Source: VRUE01 sp963695835 (GTDB lineage Bacteria > Actinomycetota > Thermoleophilia > Solirubrobacterales > 70-9). From it: a stretch of 64,000 bases of DNA. Numbering within the stretch: position 1 is the first letter of the stretch; each line of letters starts with the position of its first letter. The DNA lies in the NCBI GenBank assembly GCA_963695835.1, contig CAVOHR010000001.1, forward strand, positions 1,302,001 through 1,366,000, given 5' to 3'. Made by a program: the position numbers and the translations under genes. Positions 56,553-64,000 of the stretch are shown one piece after another. A model generated the notes under the pieces. It made no database searches. It saw only the letters and a program-made list of their open reading frames with translations, and was not told the origin of the DNA.

Positions 56553-57898
56553 TCCTCGGCACCGGATGCGATTGCTGCGGCAATCCGTTCGAATTGGGGA
56601 GCCGAGACGATGGGGACCCCGCCGTACCTGCCATCGAGGTAGCGTCGTCCAACCGCCTCCTCCTTGCGGGGGTCGAGATCGGTGAGCGGGTGGAGCCGGG
56701 TGCCCCCATCATCGTCCTTCTCGGTGAACCAGATCTGGTCGCGACCCAGAACGCGGGCACCGGAGTCGCCCATCAGGGTGACATCGTGGGAGTTGAAGAT
56801 GAACTGCGCTCGGTTCGGATTGCTCTCCGGCGACTGGAACAAACGCACGAGAGCATTGACCAGGGTCGGGTGAAGGCTCGCGTCCAGCTCATCGGCGAGT
56901 AGGACGGCGCCTCGTCGGAGTGCATCGATCACCGGGCCGACCATGCCGAACCAGATCAGGGTGCCGAGGGACTCGTCACCGGGGGGCAGCTCAACCTCGC
57001 CGCTTGCCGCCTGATGCTTCAGCCTCACCTCGAAATCCTCGAAGGCGATCGGGTCCTCGCCGCTTCCCGAGCCCTCGTCCTCCCCCTCCAGGATGCTCAG
57101 CGCGCGCACGACGCGTTCGCGCACCGCAGCGGGAAGCTCGCGTCTGGTCGCACCGGTGATTCCGAGGTCCGCTTCACGGAGGAGTTCCATGACCTGGCGC
57201 TCTAGATCGGCACTGTCGAGCATCTCAGCCGTGAATGCCTGTCGATGCGGGCGACTGCCGACATCCGCATACAGGAGGTTGCGTCCAAACCATTCGTAGA
57301 GCGGGAGCAGCAGTGGATGGTTGGTTGCCGCGGCCGTCGAGAGAAAGAGCGCGTTGGGGCGCAGGATCTCGACCGTCGCGCGCCCCTTCGCCTTCTCCGC
57401 AGATCCAAGCTGGACGTCGTCGCCGAGGCGGTGGAAGAGCGTGGCGGGGCGCCCGTGGGGATAGCTGCGTGCCCACTCCTCGAGAACTCGCTCGGCGTCG
57501 ATGCGGAATCCGTACTCGTGGCGCACTTCGTTGAGGACGAGGTCGACCTCGAAGACCGTCGGTGAGGTGCCGCCATCATCGCCGAGAAGGAAGGGGTGGA
57601 TGGTCATGCCGCCCCCTGGCCTTCCCTGCCGGAAGGAGCCGACGACATGCCGTCGCATGTCGTCCATCGCCTTCAGCAGGTTCGACTTTCCGGATGCGTT
57701 GGCCCCGAAGATGCCGGCTGCCGGCAGGACACCGATGCGCCGGTCCCTGTCGCGCCAGGGAATCTCCCGCACCGCCTCCTTCGCGGAGAGGCGAGTGGCG
57801 AGCAGCGACAACTCGACCGGATCGCGAAACGAACGCGCGTTCTCGGCGGAAAAGGCGAGGAGCATCGAGGGGCGCTGAGTGAGCGTGGAGGCCTCCAT
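56549..57898 (-). CDS. rloA: RloA-type AAA ATPase
   Basis: 449 aa from ATG 57898; homologues usually begin near MLLAFSAENARSFRDP (ATG 57865). ABC/SMC-like ATPase of the AAA_15/AAA_21 group: Walker A GANASGKS (65-72), a long helical insertion, a signature-like region (PPGDESLGTLIWFGMVGPVI), Walker B VLLADELDASLHPTLVNAL and H-loop FNSHDVTLM. With RloB it likely forms a sensor-effector complex triggered by phage. Confidence 0.85.
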   Translation of the reverse strand: MEASTLTQRPSMLLAFSAENARSFRDPVELSLLATRLSAKEAVREIPWRDRDRRIGVLPAAGIFGANASGKSNLLKAMDDMRRHVVGSFRQGRPGGGMTIHPFLLGDDGGTSPTVFEVDLVLNEVRHEYGFRIDAERVLEEWARSYPHGRPATLFHRLGDDVQLGSAEKAKGRATVEILRPNALFLSTAAATNHPLLLPLYEWFGRNLLYADVGSRPHRQAFTAEMLDSADLERQVMELLREADLGITGATRRELPAAVRERVVRALSILEGEDEGSGSGEDPIAFEDFEVRLKHQAASGEVELPPGDESLGTLIWFGMVGPVIDALRRGAVLLADELDASLHPTLVNALVRLFQSPESNPNRAQFIFNSHDVTLMGDSGARVLGRDQIWFTEKDDDGGTRLHPLTDLDPRKEEAVGRRYLDGRYGGVPIVSAPQFERIAAAIASGAED

Positions 57899-57966
57899 CC
57901 GGGGAAGTATCGCAGAAAAACTGCAAAACTAGGCTGATAATAGGGCCGTGACGGTGGCGGACCACG

Positions 57967-58032
57967 ACGGAGGTGGTGAGCTCCGACTCGGGCGGGTTCG
58001 CCGAACTGCCCGAGGTTCCCGTGCGGGAGTGA
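57967..58032 (+). pseudogene. VapC-like PIN C-terminal scrap, copy 1
   Basis: EVVSSDSGGFAELPEVPVRE and stop, the last strand of a PIN toxin. 65 bp (57969-58033) is repeated at 59694-59758 with about four differences. Confidence 0.5.
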
Positions 58033-58070
58033 TGGGGGGGGTCATGGGCTTGGGTGGTATTCTCCCCTAT

Positions 58071-58673
58071 ATGTCTGACGTAGATCACGATAGGCTCTTT
58101 AGGCTGGCCGAGGCGCAAGCCGGATATTTCACCGCCCAGCAGGCGGTGAATGCCGGCATGGACCGCAGCACGCTGCGCCACCATGCCCGGCCCGGGGGCC
58201 GCTACGAGCGCGCTCGCCGAGGGCTCTACCGGCTACGGCATTTCCCCTCCAGCCCCCATGAGCACGTGATGGCGGCCTGGCTTCCGCTGCGCGATGCCGG
58301 AGCAGTGGTTTCACACGAGAGCGCCCTCGAGCTGCACGAGCTCTCCGATGTGATCCCCGGCGCAGTCCATCTCTCCCTGCCGCGCTCGGAGCGAGGGCAG
58401 CGTCGCCGAGCCGGCGTGCGGCTGCACACGCTGAACCGGCCACCGGAGAAATCTGAGATCCGCGAGATCGCCGGTCTGCCGGTAACGAGCCCGGAGCGCA
58501 CCATCGTCGACGCGCTCGAAACGGGTGCGCAGCCCGAGCAGGTCGAGCTGGCCGTTCGCCAGGCCCTGGCGCGAGGGCTGACCACGCCGCGCCGGCTGCG
58601 AGCGGCGGCATCGACCCGACCGGCGCGGGTCCGCAGGTTCATCGAGCGCCGCCTGGAGGGAGCGCCGGCGTGA
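58071..58673 (+). CDS. abiEi: AbiEi-type antitoxin of a type IV toxin-antitoxin system
   Basis: 200 aa from ATG 58071. N-terminal winged helix (LFRLAEAQAGYFTAQQAVNA, GMDRSTLRHHARPGGRYERA, RRGLYRL) and the AbiEi C-domain (VVSHESALELHELSDVIPGA, HLSLPRSERGQRRRAGVRLH, GLPVTSPERTIVDAL). The stop overlaps the abiEii GTG. In known systems AbiEi represses the operon and counters the toxin without direct complex formation. Confidence 0.88.
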   Translation: MSDVDHDRLFRLAEAQAGYFTAQQAVNAGMDRSTLRHHARPGGRYERARRGLYRLRHFPSSPHEHVMAAWLPLRDAGAVVSHESALELHELSDVIPGAVHLSLPRSERGQRRRAGVRLHTLNRPPEKSEIREIAGLPVTSPERTIVDALETGAQPEQVELAVRQALARGLTTPRRLRAAASTRPARVRRFIERRLEGAPA

Positions 58674-59557
58674 GATACGAGGACGCAACGGCGTTTCGCC
58701 AAGCGCTCGAGCAGCGCCTGAAGGATCGGGCACACGGTGACGGTGCGCGCCTCGCCCGCGATCGCAAGCGCGTCGTCTTCGACCGCCTGCTCGCTCGACT
58801 GCTCGCCGTCGCCAACAGGCGATGGCTCTTGAAGGGCGGCTTCGCCCTTGACCTGCGGCTGACCACGCGGGCAAGGAGCACCAAGGACATCGACATCGAG
58901 TGGCGTGCCGGCGAGGAGGAGCTGCTCGATTCGCTGCTTGACGCAGCGAGTCACGATGCCGGTGACTTCTTCGCCTTCGCGATCGAGAGAGCTGGCGTGC
59001 CCGAGGACCGTCTCGGCGGCAGTCACCGGTTCCGGGTTTCCGCCTCCCTGGCGGGACGCCCCTTCGAGACGTTCCTGCTCGACGTCGGCTTCCGAGCCGA
59101 CCACCCGCTGGAGAGCGAGACCCTGCGCACCGAGGATCTCCTCGGCTTCGCGGGGATCGAACCGGTCGAGGTCGACGCCGTCCCGCTGGAGCTGCAGGTC
59201 GCAGAAAAGCTCCACGCCTACACCCGCACCTACGAGGGCGGGCGCACGAGCACCCGCCCCAAGGATCTCGTCGACCTCGCGCTGATCTCCGAGCTTTCGC
59301 AACTCGACGCCGCCACCCTGCGCCGCGAGATCGACACGATCTTCGCGCTGCGCGACACCCACGCAGCACCGAGCGCCTTGCCGTCTCCCCCCAGCGAATG
59401 GGCGCCACCATTCCGGCGGCTTGCGGAAGAGGTCGGCGTCCCCCCGGAACTCACAGCGGGACACCGCGACGCGAGTTCCCTGCTCGACCCGATCTTGGCT
59501 GGTGAGGTCCGCACAGGACGATGGGATCCCAGTCAGCGACGCTTTGGGGCAGATTGA
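58670..59557 (+). CDS. abiEii: AbiEii-type nucleotidyltransferase toxin
   Basis: 295 aa from GTG 58670. Motifs: WLLKGGFALDLRL (motif I, KGG 55-57), RSTKDIDIEW (DxD at 73/75), LEVAEKLHAY-like LQVAEKLHAYTRTYEGG (motif III Lys) and TRPKDLVDLALI (motif IV Asp). These four are needed for toxicity in studied AbiEii proteins, so it appears intact. It blocks growth by modifying tRNA or another nucleic acid target. Confidence 0.9.
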   Translation: MRYEDATAFRQALEQRLKDRAHGDGARLARDRKRVVFDRLLARLLAVANRRWLLKGGFALDLRLTTRARSTKDIDIEWRAGEEELLDSLLDAASHDAGDFFAFAIERAGVPEDRLGGSHRFRVSASLAGRPFETFLLDVGFRADHPLESETLRTEDLLGFAGIEPVEVDAVPLELQVAEKLHAYTRTYEGGRTSTRPKDLVDLALISELSQLDAATLRREIDTIFALRDTHAAPSALPSPPSEWAPPFRRLAEEVGVPPELTAGHRDASSLLDPILAGEVRTGRWDPSQRRFGAD

Positions 59558-59604
59558 GGAGGAAAAGCGGCAGAGGATCGGCTGGAGTCACTCAGGCTCA
59601 GTAG

Positions 59605-59757
59605 ATGAAGGCACTGAGCGCGGTGTCTATCTCGGCGGCGCCCCGCGGAGCGCACGACCTGATCATCGCCGCGACGGCCCGCGCCCGGGAACGGGAGGTG
59701 GTGAGCTCCGACTCGGGCGGGTTCGCCGAATTGCCTGAAGTCCCCGTGCGGGAGTGA
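59605..59757 (+). pseudogene. VapC-like PIN C-terminal scrap, copy 2
   Basis: 50 residues: GAHDLIIAATARARERE then VVSSDSGGFAELPEVPVRE. HDLxIAATA is the PIN motif around the third acidic residue. The N-terminal Asp-containing half is missing. Confidence 0.55.
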
Positions 59758-59765
59758 TTGGAGGA

Positions 59766-60176
59766 TCAGGCAGCGGTTGCGGAGCCCGTGCCTGAACTCG
59801 CCGGGGGAAACCGCTGCACAAGCAGATCGACAAGGAGCCGCGTGTCCTCGGTGCTGATCTCGCCCGGCCGGTTGAGGCGCTTGGCCAGCCTGCGCGCCGG
59901 GGAGGGCTTGAGCTCGCTGCCGGTCGGTGCGTCGTGCCCGGCTTTCTGCCTATGGTGGGGGCGGATTCGAACCCCGACCTTCGGATTATGAGATCGATTT
60001 CTTGAAGTGGTGGGACATTTCGACTGCCCATGCTGCTCCGCCGGGCTGGTTGAGCTCGGCTTGGAAGTGGCGCTCGACTCGTTGCCAAGCTCGTCGATCA
60101 CCGGTTGCAGGTGGGGGAGGCCCTCGAACATCAGGCGGTCGGCGGGGCCGGTGACGTCGATTCGGAGGGTGGGCAT
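59766..60176 (-). pseudogene. Truncated partner of the HTH gene at 60176-61183
   Basis: Its ATG (60176-60174) overlaps the upstream stop (TGATG). Coding-like for ~34 residues (MPTLRIDVTGPADRLMFEGL, PHLQPVIDELGNES), after which composition collapses into a tRNA relic. The original product is unidentified. Confidence 0.35.
59954..59999 (-). other. tRNA 3'-half relic (CAT anticodon), possible attachment-site scar
   Basis: On the minus strand: CTCATAA anticodon loop, TCCGAAGGTCG, GGTTCGAATCC T-loop and CCCCCACCA-like acceptor end. No matching 5' half is present and the T-stem pairs poorly. Resembles the 3' tRNA segment left by integrase-mediated insertion. Confidence 0.5.
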
Positions 60177-61183
60177 CAGAAGGCGAGGAGCTGTCGCCGG
60201 GCCTCTTCGGCTGCCTGGCGGCCACGGGTCGGTTGCTTGTAGAGGTCGACATAGAGCTGGGCGGGGCTCACGAGGGAAAGTTCGGAGACCCTCATGCCGA
60301 ACTGCGCGACGCCCTCGTCGGGTAGATCGAGGACCAGGCGGCCCGGGACGCGAAAATCCGCAGGGGGTGGCGGCTCGATTTCCTCCAGATCGAGGCGCGC
60401 CCACTCGGTCGGGTCCAGGCAATGGATCGTCGCGCTGGTTGCCGGCAGATGGGGCGCGAGCAACTCCGCCGCGAGCTCACCCGAAACGACGGCATGGCCG
60501 TGGAATCGGTCAATCATCGCTTCGACCGCGGGCATCAGGTCGCCCTTGACCGGAACGACGGTCCTCTCCCGCGCGGGAGCTGCGTTATCCGCCCACGCAT
60601 CGAGGAGAGATCCTGGATCTGCGACCAGATAGCGGTCCTCGTCACGCTCCACGTAGCCGTCGTCCACGAGCGTATTGAGGACCCGGTGCACGTTCCCCGG
60701 ATTGAGCGCAATGAGTTTGGCGATGTCCGACAGGCGCCACGGCCTTTCGTGGTCCGAAAGGAGGCAGCGCGTCACGCGGCTCGCCCTTTGGGCGAACGGC
60801 GAAGTCCTTCGGGAGGCGCCTTGGTGAGTTTCCCCTGGGGCGGGGGGCGCGAAGTACGCAAAGCCAGGCCTGGTGATGCGTCCCCGTCCGCGTATGTCGA
60901 GATAGCTGAGCCCGAGCTCTCGTGCCGCCTTGTCGAGGCCCGGGGGAATGCGCTCGACGATCACGGCCTCGAGGCTCGGGTTCGCATCGGCAAGTCGCTT
61001 CAGGCCCGACGGATAGGGCACCGCGAGGACGGATGCCAGGAGGTCCACCTGCTGGCCTTCCAACTCGACCCGGAGACGAGCGGTTCCGCCCTCGATGGGT
61101 TGGACCGCGATGCTTCCTCCCTCGATGAGAGGGGGATGCTCAGCCAGTCGCCTGAGTATCGGATTTTGCCGCGATTTGCTCAT
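60176..61183 (-). CDS. Winged-helix AbiEi-like regulator
   Basis: 335 aa from ATG 61183. N-terminal beta-rich part (GGSIAVQPIEGGTARLRVEL, VIVERIPPGLDKAARELGLS, YLDIRGRGRI), a central winged helix (RVTRCLLSDHERPWRLSDIA, NPGNVHRVLNTLVDDGYVER) and a C-terminal part (HAVVSGELAAELLAPHLPAT, LVLDLPDEGVAQFGMRVSEL). The layout, HTH plus antitoxin-like domain followed by a coupled downstream gene, suggests a type IV antitoxin-like protein. The downstream partner is truncated, so the module is probably broken. Confidence 0.65.
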   Translation of the reverse strand: MSKSRQNPILRRLAEHPPLIEGGSIAVQPIEGGTARLRVELEGQQVDLLASVLAVPYPSGLKRLADANPSLEAVIVERIPPGLDKAARELGLSYLDIRGRGRITRPGFAYFAPPAPGETHQGASRRTSPFAQRASRVTRCLLSDHERPWRLSDIAKLIALNPGNVHRVLNTLVDDGYVERDEDRYLVADPGSLLDAWADNAAPARERTVVPVKGDLMPAVEAMIDRFHGHAVVSGELAAELLAPHLPATSATIHCLDPTEWARLDLEEIEPPPPADFRVPGRLVLDLPDEGVAQFGMRVSELSLVSPAQLYVDLYKQPTRGRQAAEEARRQLLAF

Positions 61184-61246
61184 TTGCCTAGCTAGGCAAA
61201 ATAGCAGCAACAAGCAAAAGACTGGCTGGCTCACGGAGTTCGGGTT

Positions 61247-61440
61247 CGCTAACGCCGAGCAGGCGTATCGACTGCTAACTCGGTAGGTCTGCCAGCACGT
61301 AGTCGAGCAGTTCGCGGCCGTGGTCGGAGGCGACGGCCACGTCGTCGGCGACGATGCGGGCTCGGTGCAGGGATTGCATGCGGAGGACGTCGCCGTCGGT
61401 GCGGTTGTTGGGGAAGACGCCGGCGTAGGAGACGCCGAGG
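61247..61440. repeat. Direct duplication, right copy
   Basis: Counterpart of 55550-55730. It begins in a short copy of the nucleotidyltransferase end (ANAEQAYRLLTR and stop) and continues into the acetyltransferase 3' end. Confidence 0.75.
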
Positions 61441-62306
61441 CGCTCGAGGCGGTCGGCCACCAGGGCGGTGGCCGGGTCCTCCAGCGGCAGGTCGAGGTAG
61501 ACGGCGTCGAGGCGCTTGCGGTGGAAGAGATGGTGGCGCTCGGCGGCGACGACGGTCTCGAGGTCGGCGCCCGGCGCCCTTGCGGTGATCAGCGCCAGGT
61601 TGTGGGCGGCGTCGACCTCGACCTGGAGCTCGGTTCGCTCGCGCAGCTCCGCTCCGGCCGGCGGCTCGGCGAGCGTGCCCCGCAGCTCGCACAGCTCGAG
61701 GGTCCGCCGGACCATCTCGTGGTGGCGCTCCGGCGCGTAGACGTCGCGCTCGTGTCCGTCGTTGAGCTTCGCGTAGAAGAGCGCCGCCGACTGGCGGCGC
61801 GGCCGCCGCCCGCCCGCCGCGTCGTTGGCGACCGAGGCCGGGATCCAGCCGAGCAGGAAGCCGGTCTCGTGGGCGCCGAGGTCGAGGTTCGCCCGCTGGC
61901 TGTAGGGGTGGGCGGCGGTCGCCTCGCTGTAGATGCCCGCGAGGCCGCGCTTCGCGGCCCAGTCCATCAGGTGCCGCTTGGTGCGGGTGAAGATGTGCTG
62001 CCCGCGCGCCGCCGGCATCGTCACCGCCTGGCCCGAGTGGCCGACCGCGTCGCCCGCCGCGGCGAGGCTCATCCCCTCGTGGCAGAGCAGCTCGCCCTTC
62101 GCCGACTCGGCGACGAACGAGACGTAGGTGCCCGCCGCCAGCCGCGCCGAGACCTCGGCAGGGTCGTAGACCCAGCGAACGTCGTAGCTGTCGCCGTAGG
62201 CGGTCCGGATCGCCTCGCTAACCAGATGCGCCTCCTCGGGTAATAGGTACCGGAAAGAGACCTCACCCGTGCCGGAGTCATCGTTCATGCTCTCTATATT
62301 CGGCAT
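61275..62306 (-). CDS. GNAT-family N-acetyltransferase-like protein
   Basis: 343 aa from ATG 62306 (ATG 62288 also possible). N-terminal half has the GNAT layout (FRYLLPEEAHLVSEAIRTAY, TYVSFVAESAKGELLCHEGM, GIYSEATAAHPYSQRANLDL, GAHETGFLLGWIP). The second half is a distinct domain (LQVEVDAAHNLALITARAPG, AVYLDLPLEDPATALVADRL, LGVSYAGVFPNN). Substrate unknown. Its 3' end is duplicated at 55589. It lies 4 bp from tRNA-Thr. Confidence 0.75.
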   Translation of the reverse strand: MPNIESMNDDSGTGEVSFRYLLPEEAHLVSEAIRTAYGDSYDVRWVYDPAEVSARLAAGTYVSFVAESAKGELLCHEGMSLAAAGDAVGHSGQAVTMPAARGQHIFTRTKRHLMDWAAKRGLAGIYSEATAAHPYSQRANLDLGAHETGFLLGWIPASVANDAAGGRRPRRQSAALFYAKLNDGHERDVYAPERHHEMVRRTLELCELRGTLAEPPAGAELRERTELQVEVDAAHNLALITARAPGADLETVVAAERHHLFHRKRLDAVYLDLPLEDPATALVADRLERLGVSYAGVFPNNRTDGDVLRMQSLHRARIVADDVAVASDHGRELLDYVLADLPS

Positions 62307-62309
62307 CGT

Positions 62310-62381
62310 GCCCGCCTAGCTCAATTGGCAGAGCGCTTCCCTTGTAAGGAAGGTTGTCCCGGTTCAAGTCCGGGGGCGGGC
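62310..62381 (+). tRNA. tRNA-Thr (anticodon TGT)
   Basis: 72 nt cloverleaf: acceptor GCCCGCC/GGCGGGC, D-arm GCTC...GAGC, anticodon stem CTTCC/GGAAG with loop CTTGTAA (anticodon TGT), T-arm CCCGG-TTCAAGT-CCGGG. No encoded CCA. It is at the right border of the accessory region. The last 18 nt overlap the end of the convergent membrane-protein gene. Confidence 0.95.
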
Positions 62382-63755
62382 CTCGCCCAGCACCCGGGCC
62401 TTCTCCGCGGCGAACTCCTCCTCGGTGAGGGCGCCCTTGCCGCGCAGCTCGGCGAGCCGCTCTAGCCGCCGCAGCCGATTGTCCTCCTCGTCGGCCGCGG
62501 GTGCCGCCGCGCGCCCGGCTGCGGGCTCGACGCCCGGCGGCCTGCGCACCTCCGGCAGGCGCAGCTTCGAGGCCCGCTCGCCCAGGTTGGCGCCCTTCAC
62601 CGCGTCGACCACTCGCGCCTTGGCGCCGCCGAAGTAGTCGGCGAACTGCGCGTCGGGGAACTCCTCGTCGCTCTGCTTGCGCAGCTCGTGGATGCCGACG
62701 GCGACGAAGCCGGCGAGGATCAGGGTGGTGAGGAAGGAGCGCAGGTTCTGGATCGGCGAGGAGAGGAAGTAGATGCAGACGACGATCACCCAGGCGGTGT
62801 AGACGTAGGGGGCGTAATCGCGCAGGGCCGGCGCCATGAAACGGCGGGTCGAGCGAGCCGAGCCGGTCGGCGAGCCCAGCCAGCCGGCGATCCCGAGCAG
62901 GGCGCCGAAGACGATCAGGGTCGTCGCGATGCTGACCATCAGCGAGGTGGAGATCGACCAGGCGGCTTCCGCCGCGGGCTTGACGCTTTCTTCCGTGACC
63001 AGCTGGCCGACGACGATTCCGCCCGCGACCTCGCGGAAGACGATCGCGGCGAAGCCGGCCGCGACCAGGCCGACGCCGCAGAACAGCACCGTCACCCAGC
63101 GCCCGTCGCGGGAGAGGTAGACCGCCAGGCCGAAGGCGAGCAGGGTGAGCAGCGACAGCAGCAGCGCCAGGCCCTTGATGCCGACGACGATGTCCTGCGC
63201 GGTCTTCAGCTGATCGGACCGCAGGATCGTCACCTGGCCGGCGTCGGGCGGCAGCTTTTCGGCCAGCTGAACCCCGATCCCCACCTGCTGGGCGAGGTTG
63301 GTGACCAGGCCACCGAGGTTGAGGGTGACTTCGCCGTTGGCGGTCGAGACCGCTTCCTTCTTGTCTTCCAGAACCGCCAGCAGCTGTTCGTGCGCGGCCC
63401 GGTTGGCGTCCTTCCAGAGTTCCTGGGCGGTCGAGGTCTTCAGCACCTCTTCGGCGCCGCTGCCGGCGACCTGGCGAAGCCCCCCCGACGCCGGGCCGGC
63501 CAGTTGCTTCAGTTCGCCCGGCAGGATCCCTTCCAGTTCCTTTTCGACGTCGACGTTGGCGTAGAGCTGGTCGACCAGGTATTCGCCGACCGCGGCGCGG
63601 ATCTTCTCGTTCTGGATCAGGCGCCCGCTGGTGTCGACCCAATCGCTGGTGTTGAGCGCCTGGCGCTCGGTCCAGATCGCGAACACGCTGAGGAAGGCGA
63701 GTAGCGAGCCGAGCACGATCAGGGCTTTGACGGTGCGTCGCCTAGCGCGGCTCAT
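62364..63755 (-). CDS. Multi-pass membrane protein with C-terminal SHOCT motif
   Basis: 463 aa from ATG 63755. TM helix at ~10-28 (ALIVLGSLLAFLSVFAIW), an extracytoplasmic helical domain (~30-205), then 4-5 further TM helices (LALLLSLLTLLAFGLAVYLS, VTVLFCGVGLVAAGFAAIVF, SIATTLIVFGALLGIAGWLG, AWVIVVCIYFLSS, FLTTLILAGFVAVGI). The tail NRLRRLERLAELRGKGALTE EEFAAEK is a SHOCT motif. No transport signature. The final codons and stop are encoded by the tRNA-Thr T-arm on the other strand. Confidence 0.8.
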   Translation of the reverse strand: MSRARRRTVKALIVLGSLLAFLSVFAIWTERQALNTSDWVDTSGRLIQNEKIRAAVGEYLVDQLYANVDVEKELEGILPGELKQLAGPASGGLRQVAGSGAEEVLKTSTAQELWKDANRAAHEQLLAVLEDKKEAVSTANGEVTLNLGGLVTNLAQQVGIGVQLAEKLPPDAGQVTILRSDQLKTAQDIVVGIKGLALLLSLLTLLAFGLAVYLSRDGRWVTVLFCGVGLVAAGFAAIVFREVAGGIVVGQLVTEESVKPAAEAAWSISTSLMVSIATTLIVFGALLGIAGWLGSPTGSARSTRRFMAPALRDYAPYVYTAWVIVVCIYFLSSPIQNLRSFLTTLILAGFVAVGIHELRKQSDEEFPDAQFADYFGGAKARVVDAVKGANLGERASKLRLPEVRRPPGVEPAAGRAAAPAADEEDNRLRRLERLAELRGKGALTEEEFAAEKARVLGEARPRT

Positions 63756-63782
63756 CGCGGGGGATGGTATACGTGGGAATCG

Positions 63783-64000
63783 ATGAAGTTGGAGGGCATC
63801 CACCACATCACCGCGATTACGGCCGATGCGCAGGACAACGTCGACTTCTACGCCGGGGTGCTGGGCCTGCGCCTGGTGAAGAAAACCGTCAACCAGGACA
63901 GCCCGACCGTCTACCACCTCTTCTTCGCCGACGAGAAGGGCAGCGCCGGCTCGGACCTCACCTTCTTCGAGTTCCCGGGCGTGCCCACGGGGCGGGCCGG
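63783..64000 (+). CDS. VOC-family ring-cleaving dioxygenase/glyoxalase (partial)
   Basis: First 72 codons from ATG 63783; continues past the right edge. LEGIHHITAITADAQDNVDF with HHIT (metal His), YAGVLGLRLVKKTVNQDSPT and YHLFFADEKGSAGSDLTFFE, the N-terminal beta-alpha-beta module of PcpA/LinE-like VOC dioxygenases. Divergent from the membrane protein with 27 bp between starts. Confidence 0.85.
   Translation, partial: MKLEGIHHITAITADAQDNVDFYAGVLGLRLVKKTVNQDSPTVYHLFFADEKGSAGSDLTFFEFPGVPTGRA

Overview
The window is high-GC, bacterial, and reads as chromosome of a deep-branching actinobacterium, most likely class Thermoleophilia (Solirubrobacterales). The evidence is the gene order tilS-hpt-ftsH-folP-folB-folK, coaX-dus-greA-lysS-clpC, disA-carD-ispD-ispF and cysS-rlmB-sigH, which is actinobacterial, together with strong GC bias at third codon positions. 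The species assignment is inference.

1-28.5 kb is a conserved housekeeping block, mostly on the + strand: a cell-wall hydrolase running off the left edge, a nucleoside phosphorylase, a MerR-HTH/class III nucleotide cyclase, tRNA-lysidine synthase, purine salvage, the FtsH protease, folate synthesis, pantothenate kinase, tRNA dihydrouridine synthase, transcript cleavage factor GreA, LysRS, ClpC, c-di-AMP synthesis (DisA), CarD, two MEP-pathway enzymes, CysRS, 23S rRNA methyltransferase and a SigH-type sigma factor. Intergenic regions carry structured palindromes. The clearest is a ~113-bp repeat (4 copies: 4699, 13648, 18512 and 28460) whose outer arms differ between copies but stay complementary.

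28.5-32.6 kb is one mobile element. An IS1595-family element of 4,019 bp, with ~50-bp terminal inverted repeats and an AAAAAGTA target duplication, sits inside the fourth copy of that repeat. Its transposase is dead (two amber codons and a frameshift). It carries a winged-helix protein, a translationally coupled pair that includes a DUF1828/DUF1829-type protein, and a lipoprotein.

32.6-62.3 kb is a mosaic accessory region rich in defence and toxin-antitoxin genes: a DUF4143 ATPase, HEPN/nucleotidyltransferase pair, broken RecB-like nuclease/helicase, a large unknown protein, an Eco57I-like fragment, a complete NaeI-type restriction system (C5 methyltransferase, NaeI endonuclease, Vsr), a DUF4417-like operon, ImmA/IrrE + PIN pair, a DUF4935 PIN protein, an HTH/nucleotidyltransferase pair, an RloA/RloB pair and AbiEi/AbiEii. 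Between them lie remnants of IS21, IS30, IS256, VapC, XRE and PLD-helicase genes. A ~180-bp direct duplication 5.7 kb apart brackets the RloAB + AbiE segment. A 35-G homopolymer at 42642 looks like an assembly problem.

The chromosome resumes at tRNA-Thr(TGT) (62310-62381), followed by a membrane protein with a SHOCT tail, whose stop codon lies inside the tRNA, and a VOC-family dioxygenase cut by the right edge.
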